Below are positions 9,555 through 20,500 of a stretch of 49,772 nt of DNA, one piece after another. The notes beneath the pieces were generated by a model, which saw nothing but the letters and a program-made list of their open reading frames with translations, was not told where the DNA came from and did no database searches. Position numbers and translations under genes: made by a program. The stretch is from NCBI GenBank assembly GCA_001584585.1, contig LSYV01000012.1, positions 1,897,904 to 1,947,675 of the forward strand, written 5' to 3'. Every line of letters starts with the position of its first letter. Position 1 is the first letter of the stretch. This DNA comes from Gonium pectorale. Its lineage: Eukaryota > Chlorophyta > Chlorophyceae > Chlamydomonadales > Volvocaceae.

Positions 9555-12111
9555 ATGTTCGGACACGTTACTAGGCTTGTTGCGAGGCCCGCTGCAGCTG
9601 CTGCGGCGGCTGCCGCTGCGGCGAGCGCAACTCAAGGTTCGGCTCATGCGAGGGCTCCCCCTGCGCAGGTGAGGGTATTACCCCGTGTCGGTGGTCGATG
9701 GTTAGAAGGAATAGGAGTCTATTGTGATGTACGTGAAGGCTGGTGGAAGAGAAGGAGCTGCGACCAGGGCTTATCTACATGGATTCTTTCGGGCGCAGAT
9801 TCCCGACTGCAGGCATGGACGGGGCCTAGTACAGCAGCTGAGGGCTCGTGGGTTGCGCAAGATTGGATATCCGCCCTACGCGCGTTGGTGTGTAACGCTC
9901 CGCCCCCATCCCCTGCAGGCGCCCCGCCAGGCCGTTCACCCTCACACGTCGAGCAAGATTGTCGACCGTGATGTTGAAGACCTGGTGGTGGCTGAAATTG
10001 ATGATCACGTGGTGTTGTTCCGTCCCTTCGAGGCCAAGGAGGTCGATGAGGCTGCCACGACTGTTATGCACCTCTGGGGCGGCAGGTGCGTATCTGCGGA
10101 ACGCTTGGGCCGTCGAGGCCTTAGCTTCGGATACCTGCGTTGCGCTGCTTCGTCTGGGCGCCACTCAGGTTTTTCTGGTTTTCTGGTCTTTGTTTTTGTC
10201 GAGCGGCTTTCGCCGGCGGCATCACGTACTACACACAACACGTGCGTTGCCTTCGCAACCGCACGCACAGGCCCGGCGATGCCGGCTCGTCCACCTCGGC
10301 GGCCTACCCCTTCAGCGGCCCCATCGTGCACGAGCCGGACGAGGAGGAGGAGGACCGGGTCAGCCGGGTTAGCAGCTCCAGCGGCGCCGGCAGCGACGGC
10401 GCGGCGGCGGACGCCATCATCGAGGCGACCGCTGCGGCGGCGCTGGGTGACAGCGGGCAGCGCGGGGGGGACCGCCAGCAGCTGCAGGACCTCATGGCCA
10501 TCACCACCCGCCTGGTGGGTGCAGCTTGTTGACGCAGGCTGTTAATGCAGGCCGAGCCCGAGTGCTCGTGTGTATGTATGTGTGGTCTGGCTGGATGTAC
10601 GATGACGCCCATCTACTGCGGGACGGGCGTTTCTCTCAAGTTGTTTTATCTAGGCTGGGTCCAAGCTGGCGGCGAGCGGATATATCGTGCTCGTCAAGTC
10701 CCAGCTGTTGCGCGTTCCAGATGCCGTAACCACTACCGTAACCACTACACTCGGCGCGTGGGTCTGATATATTGCGACATGTCCATCTGCGGACGATGCC
10801 AGTTGATTTGGTCACATGTTTCTTTTTTGAAGCCTTCCTGTATTCTCCGTTGCCTTCCACCGCCTTCGCAGCTGCGCCGCCCCGGCATGCAGCGCGAGGT
10901 GGTCCTGTGCATGATGGAGGACCCCGAGGTGCGGGAGCTCATGCTGCGCCAGTGCAGCGACCTGGTGAGCCACGGCAGCGTGGGGGATGCGGGGTTGAGG
11001 AAGGTGTGAGGTGGGTTTCTGCTTAGTGGCGCATGGCATCGTTGGGCAAATGACGCATACGGGTCTTGAGGGGCATCATCCGCATCAAGGGTATAGCGTT
11101 CATGCGATGCAGCACCGCAACGTCATGAGCCAGGTCGACAGCGCGGGATGGCGGGGGCGCAGCTATGGGACGACGGAGATGCGAGAGAACGCATTGGGCA
11201 TACTTGCAACTTGACCCTCCTGATAGTGTGTGTCAGAGCAGCACTGTGAGCAGTGCTGTTGGCACTTGGCGTGCAACGGTCCTCCGGGGCGCGGCGGCCG
11301 TCGCGCGTCCGTGTCCTGGCTTCACGGAGGCTCTGCTAGCTCCGCTACCCATCCGCCCCGCCCCTCCCGTCCCCACCGCACCCAGGACCGCTACCTGCTG
11401 GCTGCCGGCATCACGAATCCTCAGCTGCTGCCGGCCCCCAGCGACGGCGAGTCCACGCCCGCTGCCGGCGGCATCGACGCCGTTGCGGGGGCTGCTGGCC
11501 CCAGTGCCGGCACTGACGGCCGGTCGCGGCCCGACCTCGTGTCCCGCCTAGTGGGCGTGGTGGCGGGGGCGCTGGAGCACGCGGGCAACGCCCTGGCGCG
11601 GCTGGGCGACTGGCTGCGCCGCCACGTAGCGATGGCGATGGGCCAGGAGCTCGAGGAGGAGGTGGAGGAGGTTGGGGCGGGCGGTGCGGCGCCCGGCAGC
11701 GCGCGGGGCCAGCGTCCGGTCAACCAGGTTGGTGGATGGCTTGGGGGTAGCAGCATGGGGTCATCCTTTTGCAGGAGGGAAGCTCATTGGGGCTCCTGCG
11801 GATGGCGGGTGTAGGAACACTTGGGAGCCATGTGGCAAGAGTGCGGCCTTCATCGTCCTGGCCCTGTTGTCAGTCGGCCCGGTTTCCCTGCCTCGTGGCT
11901 GCTGATGGCGGTTGCGTTGCCCAATGGCACCCTGGGGGCTGGTGCGTTGCACCTGACCCTGTCCTCTGCCGACCCTTCAGTCCTGTCGAGGACTCTTGAC
12001 CCGGCTCGCCGCCCGCAGGTGCTGGGCGGCGTCATGGTGCTGGCGGTGGCGGTCTTCTGCGTCGCGGTCATCCGTAGGCCCATCGTGCTCCGCGCCGTGG
12101 CCCGCCGCTGA
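9555..12111 (+). CDS. Putative organelle-targeted protein with two membrane segments, unknown function
   Basis: Six exons join in frame: 9555-9668, 9919-10085, 10169-10514, 10872-10964, 11386-11727 and 12019-12111, giving 384 aa. The first 38 residues begin MFGHVTRLVARP, run into a long Ala stretch, and lack acidic residues, as expected of an algal chloroplast or mitochondrial transit peptide. Residues 39-93 are charged (IVDRDVEDLVVAEIDDH). A hydrophobic segment follows at about 95-115 (FFWFSGLCFCRAAFAGGITY), then an acidic, Ser/Ala-rich linker (EPDEEEED). Exon 4 has a compact conserved-looking stretch (MMEDPEVRELMLRQCSDL). Exon 5 includes an amphipathic helix candidate (LEHAGNALARLGDWLRRH). 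Exon 6 ends in a second hydrophobic segment (about 358-371) with a short Arg-rich tail. I recognise no family. It is unrelated to the flanking BTB genes. The joins are consistent in phase, but exon 3's acceptor and the function are uncertain. Confidence 0.75.
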
Positions 12112-13456
12112 GCGGCGCGGTCTGCTGCTTGGGCTGCCCAGGTACACACTCTGCAGGTATGTCGGTGGGGCCGCTGGCCCATGGAGCCATGGGGACTGTT
12201 CCTGGGGCTGGGCTTGCCGCGCGGGCCGGGTGTCGGTACCGGTCCCGCGGCGAGGCAGAAGTGGACCTGGGCGCGAGAGGGGTCCCAGCGGGTGGTCCCT
12301 ACCGGAGATGGAGGCGGGGGCCTGGGGCCTGTTTCTGCGGAAGCAGCCATGTGCCGGTTGGTGGATGCTGTTGCTGCTGCTGTTGCTGCTGCTGCTTTGG
12401 GGGAGAGAGAGATGCTCCCTGGGCGTTGAAAGGGCCAAGGCTTGACAAAACGGCTTACCTGCGCGCGCCCGAAGGGGCTTTTAAGCGAAAGAACTGTCGG
12501 TTGCTTGACCAATTGGCTATCGTGGCATAATAAGCGCTAGCAGCATGTATCTTAGGCGTGTGAACAAGGACCGTTGCCGCAGGCAGAGCTTGAAAGCAAC
12601 TCACTGCCAGGTCGGGGTTGCCGCATGGGCGTGCCATCATGGGGCACTCTTGGCCGCAGCCGCCGCTGCTGGTCCTTTGCTGTATAAGTAAGACGTTTCT
12701 TTGTACCGTTACCGCTGTGCACCTGTTGCGTTTCGGAGTGTATCGCGGCTGTGGACATCGCTGCCATGAACCCAAAAGGCAGATGCGATGGTATTTTGTG
12801 GCTTTCTGTTGCCGAGGGTCCCGCAGCTGTTAGTCCCTGATCCACACCGCTGCCCGGTCGCTTTGTTGATGTGGCCCTTCTTTCTGCCCGTAAGGCTGAC
12901 TGTCCCGCGTTACATGTTCTCAGCGTAAGCGCGGGACAGGCCTTGCATAGCCCCACTAAGCAGCAGCGCGACGACCCTGCTGACTTGATTGTAATTGATG
13001 GGGCAAGTCCCGGCAGTGCTGAACCACGACAGCTTACACATTGCCACATGGCGGTCCCACGGGCCGCCTTGCGGAAGGCTGCAGTCAAACCACAAAACCC
13101 GAATCACCCAGTGCAAATCAATCTCTTCCATTGTTGCGGTACATGGAATCACTATGCTGCCCAAGCTCTTCCAAGCTCGTCGCGTCACACCTCATTGGGA
13201 GTGAGTCCCGCATTACACAAATCCTCATCTGCGTATGGTACATTCAGATTTTCTTTACAGGCGCAAGTCCTCCCTTTGTCTGAAGTTTGTGCAGGTCATC
13301 GACACCGTAGGGTTCTGTGTGCGCCCGCCTCGTTCGCCTCGGCCTCGGTCGCCAGCGCCCTGCAGTTTTTGCTTAAACATTGGGCGGTCTCATTGACATG
13401 GAACCAGTCAAGTGTGAGTCCCTTTCAGGCGCACTGTAGGTAGTAACGGCCAAAAA
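12112..13456. other. 3' region and spacer before BTB-C
   Basis: No coding exon is recognised. It holds the CTG repeat at 12366-12397 and, at 12990-12994, the first TGTAA downstream of the two-membrane-segment gene. That placement would imply a long 3' UTR of about 880 bases, so it is tentative. The last part is upstream sequence of BTB-C. Confidence 0.45.
12366..12397 (+). repeat. CTG/TTG trinucleotide repeat
   Basis: An imperfect run of CTG with interspersed TTG lies about 260 bases after the stop of the preceding gene, probably in its 3' UTR. It would be expected to vary in length between strains. Confidence 0.8.
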
Positions 13457-15609
13457 ATGGCCAACGCCCGCGCTAGCGACCCCGTCGCAAAGCATATCGC
13501 TGGGTTGTTTGCTTCAGAGGAGGATTCGGACTGCAGCGTGCTGTTCTGTCTCGAGGCCCGCCATGACCGAGGGCACGAGAGCGCCGAACAAAGCGACGAG
13601 CCCTCGCCAAGCTCAGAGGAGGGCAGCAAGTCCCGTGCAAAGCGGCGGCGCATGGAAGGAGTGGCTCCCTGTCTATCCAGCAGTGCGCTGCATTACAGCG
13701 AGCAGGGCATCATCGCCGGCATCTCACTTCCCGCTCACCAGTTGGTGCTGCGTGCCTGCTCGGAACGCTTCCAAGCGCAGGTGCGTGACAGAAGCTTTGA
13801 TGACAGGCCGGTAGGGGCTAACCGGGATGTGCATTGAGCAGCTTGCCAAGCGCTTTCGTATTTCCCTATGCCTAACCGCGTGTTTCCCCTCCCTTGCCCC
13901 TCCTCCGGTTGCCTGCTGGCTCCACACAGCTTCGGCGGTGGCGTTCGAGACGACTACCCCCTAACTTGAGCCTACCCTGCTCGGCTGGGCTCTTGGCCTT
14001 CGGCGAGCACCACCCGGTGCTGCGCGTGCCGCTTGGCAGCGAGGCGGAGCTGCCCGGCGCCCGGGCGGCCATTCGGTTCGCGTACACGGGCGAGGTGGCA
14101 GCGGACAGCGTGCGGGAGGCGCTGGAGGTGCTGCGCCAGGCGGCCTACCTGGGAATCGAGGGGTGTGGAGCCGCCTGCTTGCAGCTCCTCCTGAGCATGC
14201 TAGCGCTGGCGGTACCCGAGGTTTCGGTGTCAAAGCCCTCGGCCGATGGTCAAAGCTCTGGAGGCTTTCCCTATCCGCACGTCCTCGAGCTGTGGGAGTG
14301 CCGGGAGCGCTGGCCCGACCCTCTGGAGGAGCCGGGCTTTGCGGCCGTCCTTGCCTTTGCCACGCGGCAGCTCCTTGCGCACTTTGGCGACGCCCTCGCA
14401 GTCCTGAACTCCCGGTCGCTCCTGGCCCACATCCTCGGCCTGCCCGCCTCGGCGCTTGAGGCACTTCTCGAGTCGGACGACTTTGGCACTGACACAGAGT
14501 CCAGCGTGCTGCTGCTGCTTGCGGAGTGGATGGCCGTAAACCACGATCGCACGACTGCGGCGACGCGGGAGCGGTTGTGCCAGCGGGTGCGCTTGGTACA
14601 GCTGAGCCGGCCCTACTTGCACAGCGTGCTGCTGCCCCTGGCGGCGGAGTATGAGGTCCGGGTGGCGCTCGAGGCGGCGGAACTAGCGGCGCCCGCTCCC
14701 TCCTCTCCGCCTTTTCCCGCCTGCCCCTCCTTTCCCGGGTCGCCAACGTCATCGTCTCCCTTGATTTCGCGCTCGAGCTCCTGCGTGTCTTCCCCCTCCT
14801 CGCCACGGACCCCTGCCACGCCAGCGCCCCCGTCCTCGACCTCGTCGTCTCCCCGGCCCCCGCCCCTGCCGGGCTGGTTCCCTATCACCGTCACGGAGGC
14901 CTCCTTCATCACCGGCCTGGCGGGCGCCTCTGACCAGGAGCGACGCAAGCTCAACGAGGAGGCGGGCGACGTCTACGACCTCTCGCTGCCCTGGTACTCC
15001 TCCCGGCCCCGGCGGCAGTGCCTGCCGCCCGAGGGCCGGACATACGAATGGGAGCTCCCGAGCCGCGACCTCGAGCGCGCGCTGTCCGCTATCAAGCCCG
15101 GAGAGCAACTGGGCTTGCAGGGGGCCAGCCTTGCCGGCGGGCCCGCAGTGTACTTTGCCGGCGGCTTCGCGTGGGAGACGTTCATATTCCTGGAGGCGGG
15201 GGCGGCACCGAGCGCGCCGGTGGCGAGCATGATGGCGGTGGAGTGCGCGCTGCCGGCTTCGGTCGCGCGGCCGTGTCCGCGCCACAAGGTGATGGCCGCG
15301 CCCAGCATCTCGGCGCGGCTGGCCCTGCACCACTGGCGTAACGGTGTACGGCAGGAGGAGTGCATGTGCTACCGCAGTACGACGCACGTGGCCACGGGGA
15401 CGTCGACGGGCAAGGCGCTGCAGCACCTGCGGCTGCTGCCTGCGGCGCCGCCGGGCGCGGCAGCATTGGGCGCTGGCGGCGCCGGCGGGAGACGGGTAGA
15501 CGCTTGGGAGGCTTATCTGCACGAGGGGAGGATGAGCGGGGCGTTCACGCTGCTGCCACCGCAGCCGGCGCCGCAGCCGGCGGCCGCTGCGTTCTCGAAG
15601 TTGTGGTAG
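13457..15609 (+). CDS. BTB/POZ-BACK domain protein, paralogue C
   Basis: Two exons, 13457-13780 and 13930-15609, with a 149-bp phase-0 intron (GTGCGT...ACACAG), giving 667 aa. It has the family order seen in the paralogues: EEDSDC, a variable insert with a basic SRAKRRRM patch, LPAHQLVLRACSERF, then after the intron LRRW, VLRVPLGSEAELPG, RFAYTGEVAADSV, BACK with LLLLLAEWMAVNHDRT, and the beta-rich tail. Compared with A and B it has a longer acidic insert in the BTB and a Ser/Pro-rich linker of about 60 residues (roughly 360-420) just before PGWFPITV. The C-terminus is also different (ends AAAFSKLW). The reading frame is intact. It is more diverged than A and B are from each other, except in the BTB segment just after the intron. 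A CUL3 adaptor role is inferred from the domain family only. Confidence 0.9.
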
Positions 15610-15936
15610 CTGGGCTGGGCCCAAAAAGGGCGCTTAGCGCAGCTGGGATACCAGCTCGTTGCGCTTCCATGCCCGCGGCCTCAGTGTTCCGTGCGCCATG
15701 CGGCCACAACCGCGGCAGCGATGTTGACGGCTGGGTCGTTTCTCAAGAGCGAGCGGGCACTCGTATCGGACGGCACCCGGACCTTTAGGGCAGGAATGAA
15801 CCGAGGCAGCACGTGGCAGCACGTGGCAGCACGGTCCGTGCAGGTCGTGCATTTGAACGCAGATACCATTTCTAGTACGTTGCATGTTCGTCTCACGCTG
15901 CGCATGCTTGTCTCTCTTTCTTTAAAAGGCTTTTTA

Positions 15937-15941
15937 TGTAA
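15937..15941 (+). promoter_or_regulatory. Poly(A) signal TGTAA for BTB-C
   Basis: This is the first TGTAA downstream of the BTB-C stop at 15609. It would give a 3' UTR of about 350 bases, a usual length for this kind of genome. Confidence 0.5.
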
Positions 15942-16746
15942 TGCATGACATGATGGCATCGTGTATCGATCCCTTCTGCTTACGTGTGATTGCGTCCGCC
16001 TCCGAGGCCGGCGCCCTCTTTATGAACAATCTGTGGACTGTGGTAACTTCGCAGCAGGGGTAACAGGGCGGCCCTGCCACGACAGGCCGCAAGTTGCGCT
16101 GGAACGCACAACCCATACCGCCCAAGCGCATCCTGCGCTATTCCTCTGTGCTCCCATACTTGCCTTCTGTCCAGTTTCCAGAAGCGGAGCTCGTTGTCGT
16201 GGTTGGTCGCTTTGAAGAACTGTGCTGAAGGTGGCTTTTGGTCTGACATCGCAGACAGGTACCACACCATGATGTGGTTGGACTATTGCTGTATTAGCTC
16301 GTTGGCATCACATTATGGCCTTTTGTGGCTTCTGGGAGTCCGGAAGGAGGGCCCTGCCGCTCAAGGGCCGCAGCGGCGGCTTGTGCGTGCTGGCTTTCGC
16401 GTGTCCCATGCGTCGATTGGTTAGCTTTCCGCAGTTTCAGGGCAGCGCAGAATGACGAACAAGAGCGTGCCGGCTTATCTTGCCCTGTTGATCATTGGGT
16501 ATCCAGCTTAGTGTGATGTGACTGCACACGGCCTGGCACCGCCAGGGATTTACACCAGTCTTTGGACACCGATGTGATGTATACCTACGGCCGGGCCGAC
16601 GGCCCGAGTCTATGAAGCAAAGGCAGGTTCCTCCTCGCGGCGTTTCACCTTCCGGCTGGAGCGGATACCGTACGCTGCCATGGACGGTGTTGCGAAGGGA
16701 TAAGTGGATTGCGGAGAGGTCGCTTGGGATTGTAAATCCGTTCTTG

Positions 16747-16802
16747 CGGCCCTAAATGCGCGAGTGCAGAAACTCGGCCCTAAATGCGCGAGTGCGGAAA
16801 CT
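16747..16802. repeat. 28-bp tandem duplication, two copies
   Basis: Copies at 16747-16774 and 16775-16802 are head to tail and differ at one base. The unit starts CGGCCCTAAATGCGCGAGTG. Near identity points to a recent duplication. It lies upstream of the TATA-like element and of the IMP dehydrogenase gene, so a regulatory effect is possible but not shown. Confidence 0.85.
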
Positions 16803-16936
16803 ACCAAGTAGAGGTGGAGCTGGCGCCCAGCTAGCTGCTCATGGCCTGGGCAGGTTGCCCTGGCGTACCACGTTCGGCCGAGCGGCCGTGCTGTGCAAGT
16901 GATCCGGAGTTCCGGACCATGCTGCGACCGAAAGCA

Positions 16937-16945
16937 TATATAAAA
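16937..16945 (+). promoter_or_regulatory. TATA-box candidate (TATATAAAA)
   Basis: A strong match to the TATA consensus sits 586 bases upstream of the IMP dehydrogenase ATG. If used, the gene would have a long or intron-containing 5' UTR, or the element may serve a different transcript. Confidence 0.35.
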
Positions 16946-17036
16946 GACAGCGGCATAGGAACCTGGCTAGCAATGGGATGTTGCACCGGGCCGCATGCGC
17001 GTGGCCAAAAACTGTTCCCAACAGTTCCTTCATCTT

Positions 17037-17095
17037 GAGAGGACTAGGCCTGGCCATCACCCAGGTCGAGAGGACGAAGCCTAGCCATTACCAGA
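17037..17095. repeat. Imperfect 28-bp direct repeat, period 31
   Basis: Copies at 17037-17064 and 17068-17095 share the pattern GAGAGGAC...GCCT.GCCAT.ACC and differ at several positions. They follow a small inverted repeat (CTGTTCCCAACAG). They lie in the presumed 5' region of the IMP dehydrogenase gene. Confidence 0.7.
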
Positions 17096-17530
17096 GATGT
17101 TGCCATGGTTGATGCAAAGAACACTTGGGTTGGGTCAGTTGTGTCGCCGGGAGTCGAAGCAATTGGGGGAGCTCGAGGCATTCTTTCCTAAGCGCTGGAT
17201 CGTTGCGCACATCGATCGTACGCTCTCGCGTACGTGGACCACTGACATTTCATGCACCAAGCAAGCACAGTATGCGGTCTGCTGTATGAAGGAGTAATAC
17301 AACCCGTGAGCCGTGACAATTCAGCGAATGCGTACGGCCACGTTGGTCGGCACGCCCAACCGACTAACGAACATTCACGCTCGAGACACCTAGCACACGA
17401 CGACTGGCCCGGATCATCACCACTGCCCGTGCCTTTCCGCGCTGCCTGAAGTTGTTTGCCTGTTTTTCGGCGCATATTTCGCCGCCACGTGCAAGCTCCT
17501 CCTCAGTGCGCCGCGCGGCATTCGGAAACC

Positions 17531-20500
17531 ATGCAGAACGGTCACTCTGATGCTGTCTATGATGGTGCGTCAAAGCGCGACGCCTCCTGCGTCTCGGACG
17601 TGGCCTTCCTAACGCTTCCATTTCGCTGAATACCCTCCCAGGCTTTTCTTCAAGCCAGTTGTTCAATCAGGGAGTTTGCTACACCTATGACGATGTGATT
17701 TTCCACCCGGGCCACATTTACTTCGCCGCCCACGAGGTGCGCACGCCGTGAACAGCACGTTTTCCGGGAGGCATGCCACCAACCCCCTCCCCCCGCTCAT
17801 GACACTCACCGGATGTACCTCGTCAGGTTGACCTGACCTCCAATGTCACCAAGAACATCCCGCTGCGCGTGCCCATCGTCAGCTCGCCCATGGACACCGT
17901 CACCGAGGCGGAGATGGCCATTACCATGGCTACGGTGAGCCCCTCTACCGCGCTCCATCTTCCCCCTGCTGCTCTCCCTCTTTGCCCCTGAGCCCTTGTC
18001 ATCTGTTCTTTCCCATGCGCGCTCCATTACTGCTTGCACCGTGTGGGCTTACGTACTTCGCGCCTTCCTGCCCTCCAGAGGCCGCGCCGGCCTCGGCACA
18101 CCTCGCTTCCCGGCTCGACCCCTTGTTTGGCCCTTAGCCCCTTCTCATGTTCCCCCTCCTGTTCCCCTCCACCTTCCCCTCTACCCACACATACATGCAC
18201 ACATACACATGTACGCAGCTGGGCGGCATGGGCTTCGTCCACTACAACAACACAGCGGAGGAGCAGCTGCGTCAGGTGCTCAAGGCCAAGAGCCACACGC
18301 CCGGCTTCATCGTCACCCCCGCCGTGCTCAAGCCGTCGGACCCAGTCAGCAAGCTGTACGACCTCAAGGTACGGCAGCGTGCGACGGCGTATGGTACGGA
18401 GCTGCCTGTGGGTAGACCCCTTTTGCCAGGGGACGTGCTCTGGGAGGCGCAGGGATTTCCCAAACCTGCTGAAGGGTTGGAAAAAACACAACGGCCGTCG
18501 CCTCAGGTCATAAAAGAATCATCCGTCCCCGCCCTACGGCCCTCGCTGCCCCCTTGACTCCTCACTTCCCCTCCTTACTCTTAACTCCTGATCATTTGCG
18601 CCTCGGCGTCCCCCCACCCGTCCCGTATCCGGCCCCTCAGAACTCGCGCGGCTTCAGCAGCGTGTGCGTGACGGATAGCGGCGAGCTGGGCGGCAAGCTG
18701 CTGGGCGTGGTGACCACCCGCGACATTGACTTCGTGAACGACCGCCTGACGCCCCTCAGCGAGGTTATGACCTCCGACCTGATCACGGCCAAGGAGGTGA
18801 GGGCGTGTGGGAGTGCGGGTGTGAGCGGGCCCGCGGGCGTCGGCAAATGGGACAGCCGAGGCACAGGGGACGGGCTTGGGACGCGAGGGGAGCGGAACGG
18901 GGAAGGGGACGGAGAGCGTTCGGGGCCGTGCGGAGCAGCGCGGGCCGGGGACCGCTGGGTTGGGGTGGAGCCCGAGCTGGGTGAACGGGGCAAGCATGGG
19001 GCTGGCGTACTAGTTTCACATGGCTCGATATGCAAAATGCGCCGTTGTAACAGCGGCTGCGCGCGAGCGGCCTTCACCTGGCAGCCAAACGGCGCGTGCG
19101 GTCGGCGCCATGGGCCAGGTGGAAGAAACCCACCGCCCAGAGCCGGCTGAGCCAGCCGGGGGTTCTGCAGCTACTCTGCGCGTTTGGCAAGTCGCTGCGT
19201 GCGCTCTTTGGACGTGGCGCAAGGTTCATGTAGTCAAATGATGGGTGCTGCGCGGACTCGCTGGCGTCGCCCGGGGTGCGACATTGGGATGGATAAGGGT
19301 AGAGTTCGGTTCGACGGGCCTGGGCTGCTGGGGATACTGGGCTTCAGCGTGCTGCTCGCCGACATGGGTAAGCCGGGGAATGAGTTCCTGGAGAGGCAGT
19401 GGCTTCTTTCGCCTGATTCGCGCCAGTGCCCTCGGCCGGGCAGTGCAGCGGACGGGGGCTGAACGGACCTGTCGGCGCGTCGTGACCGACTCTGCCATCG
19501 CGTCGACTGAGAGCCCCTAGGGTTTGCCGCGGGACTGGACAGCGGCACGCTTTCAACTTCGTGAACCCCCTCCAACCCAGCCCCACCCTACACCGTACCC
19601 CGCCAGGGCACCACCGCGGACGAGGCTGCCGCCATCCTGAAGCGCGAGAAGAAGAACAAGCTGCCCATCGTCAACGAGGCGGGCGAGCTGGTGAGCACGG
19701 GGGTGGGGCGGGGTGGGGCGGGGTGGGGCGGGGTGGGGTGGGGCTGCTGCTCCAGAGCCCTGGCCTGAGGGCCTGCACCGGACTTTGCGTACCACCACGG
19801 GGTGTGGTTCGCCCTCGAGGGCACAGGGGGCAAGCTCTCTTTGCCCGTGGACCTGCACCCAAGCCCCTGGCACGCCGTACGCACCGCCGTACGCACTGTA
19901 CTCTCCAACAGCACGCCCCCTCCCCTTGCTCGCCCGAGCCCAGCCCAGCCCCCACAGCCATACCCGCGCCGCCCTTCCCCGACTTTGCCCCCTCCCCGCC
20001 TTCACCTTCCTGTGCAGGTCGCCCTGGCGACGCGCGGCTACTTCAAGGACGCCCGCAGCTTCCCCGCTCCGGGCGCCCCCAGCGTGGACGCGCAGGGCAA
20101 GCTGCGCTGCGGCGCCGCCGTGGGCACCCGCGACTCTGACAAGGACCGCGTCAAGGCGCTGTGGGAGGTGGCCAAGGTGGATGCGGTCATCCTGGACTCA
20201 TCCCAGGGGGACTCGACCTACCAGGTGGGGTGCCGCGGTGTGAAATGGCCTGTCGGGCTGTTGACGGGACTGGAGGGGGGTGTTGGGAGTTGTGGCGGGA
20301 AGGTGGCCCACGCTGGATGGCTCGTCGCCGAGCGACTAGGCCTATATCCGGTGTGCAAGCGGCACGCTTGGGACACTCCAGCCACCAATCGAGGGCAGTC
20401 CTGCAGGAGCGAGCCAGCGGGCCCAGCGGCAGCCAGTAGCATGATGCGGCCAGGGAGGGGTGCAGGGTGCAAGGCCGGGAGAGGGTTTGTTTCGGGCGGG

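Larger units (their letters stand above)
15942..17530. other. Spacer upstream of the IMP dehydrogenase gene
   Basis: No coding exon is recognised. It holds two separate pairs of imperfect tandem repeats (16747-16802 and 17037-17095) and a good TATA-like element at 16937-16945; each is listed separately. A GC-rich inverted sequence (CGGGCCGACGGCCCG-like) occurs near 16590-16605. Confidence 0.5.

Noticed and set aside
13961..14806. 281-codon minus-strand frame antisense to BTB-C
   Set aside because: It lies fully within a conserved coding exon and is explained by GC-rich codon use on the sense strand.
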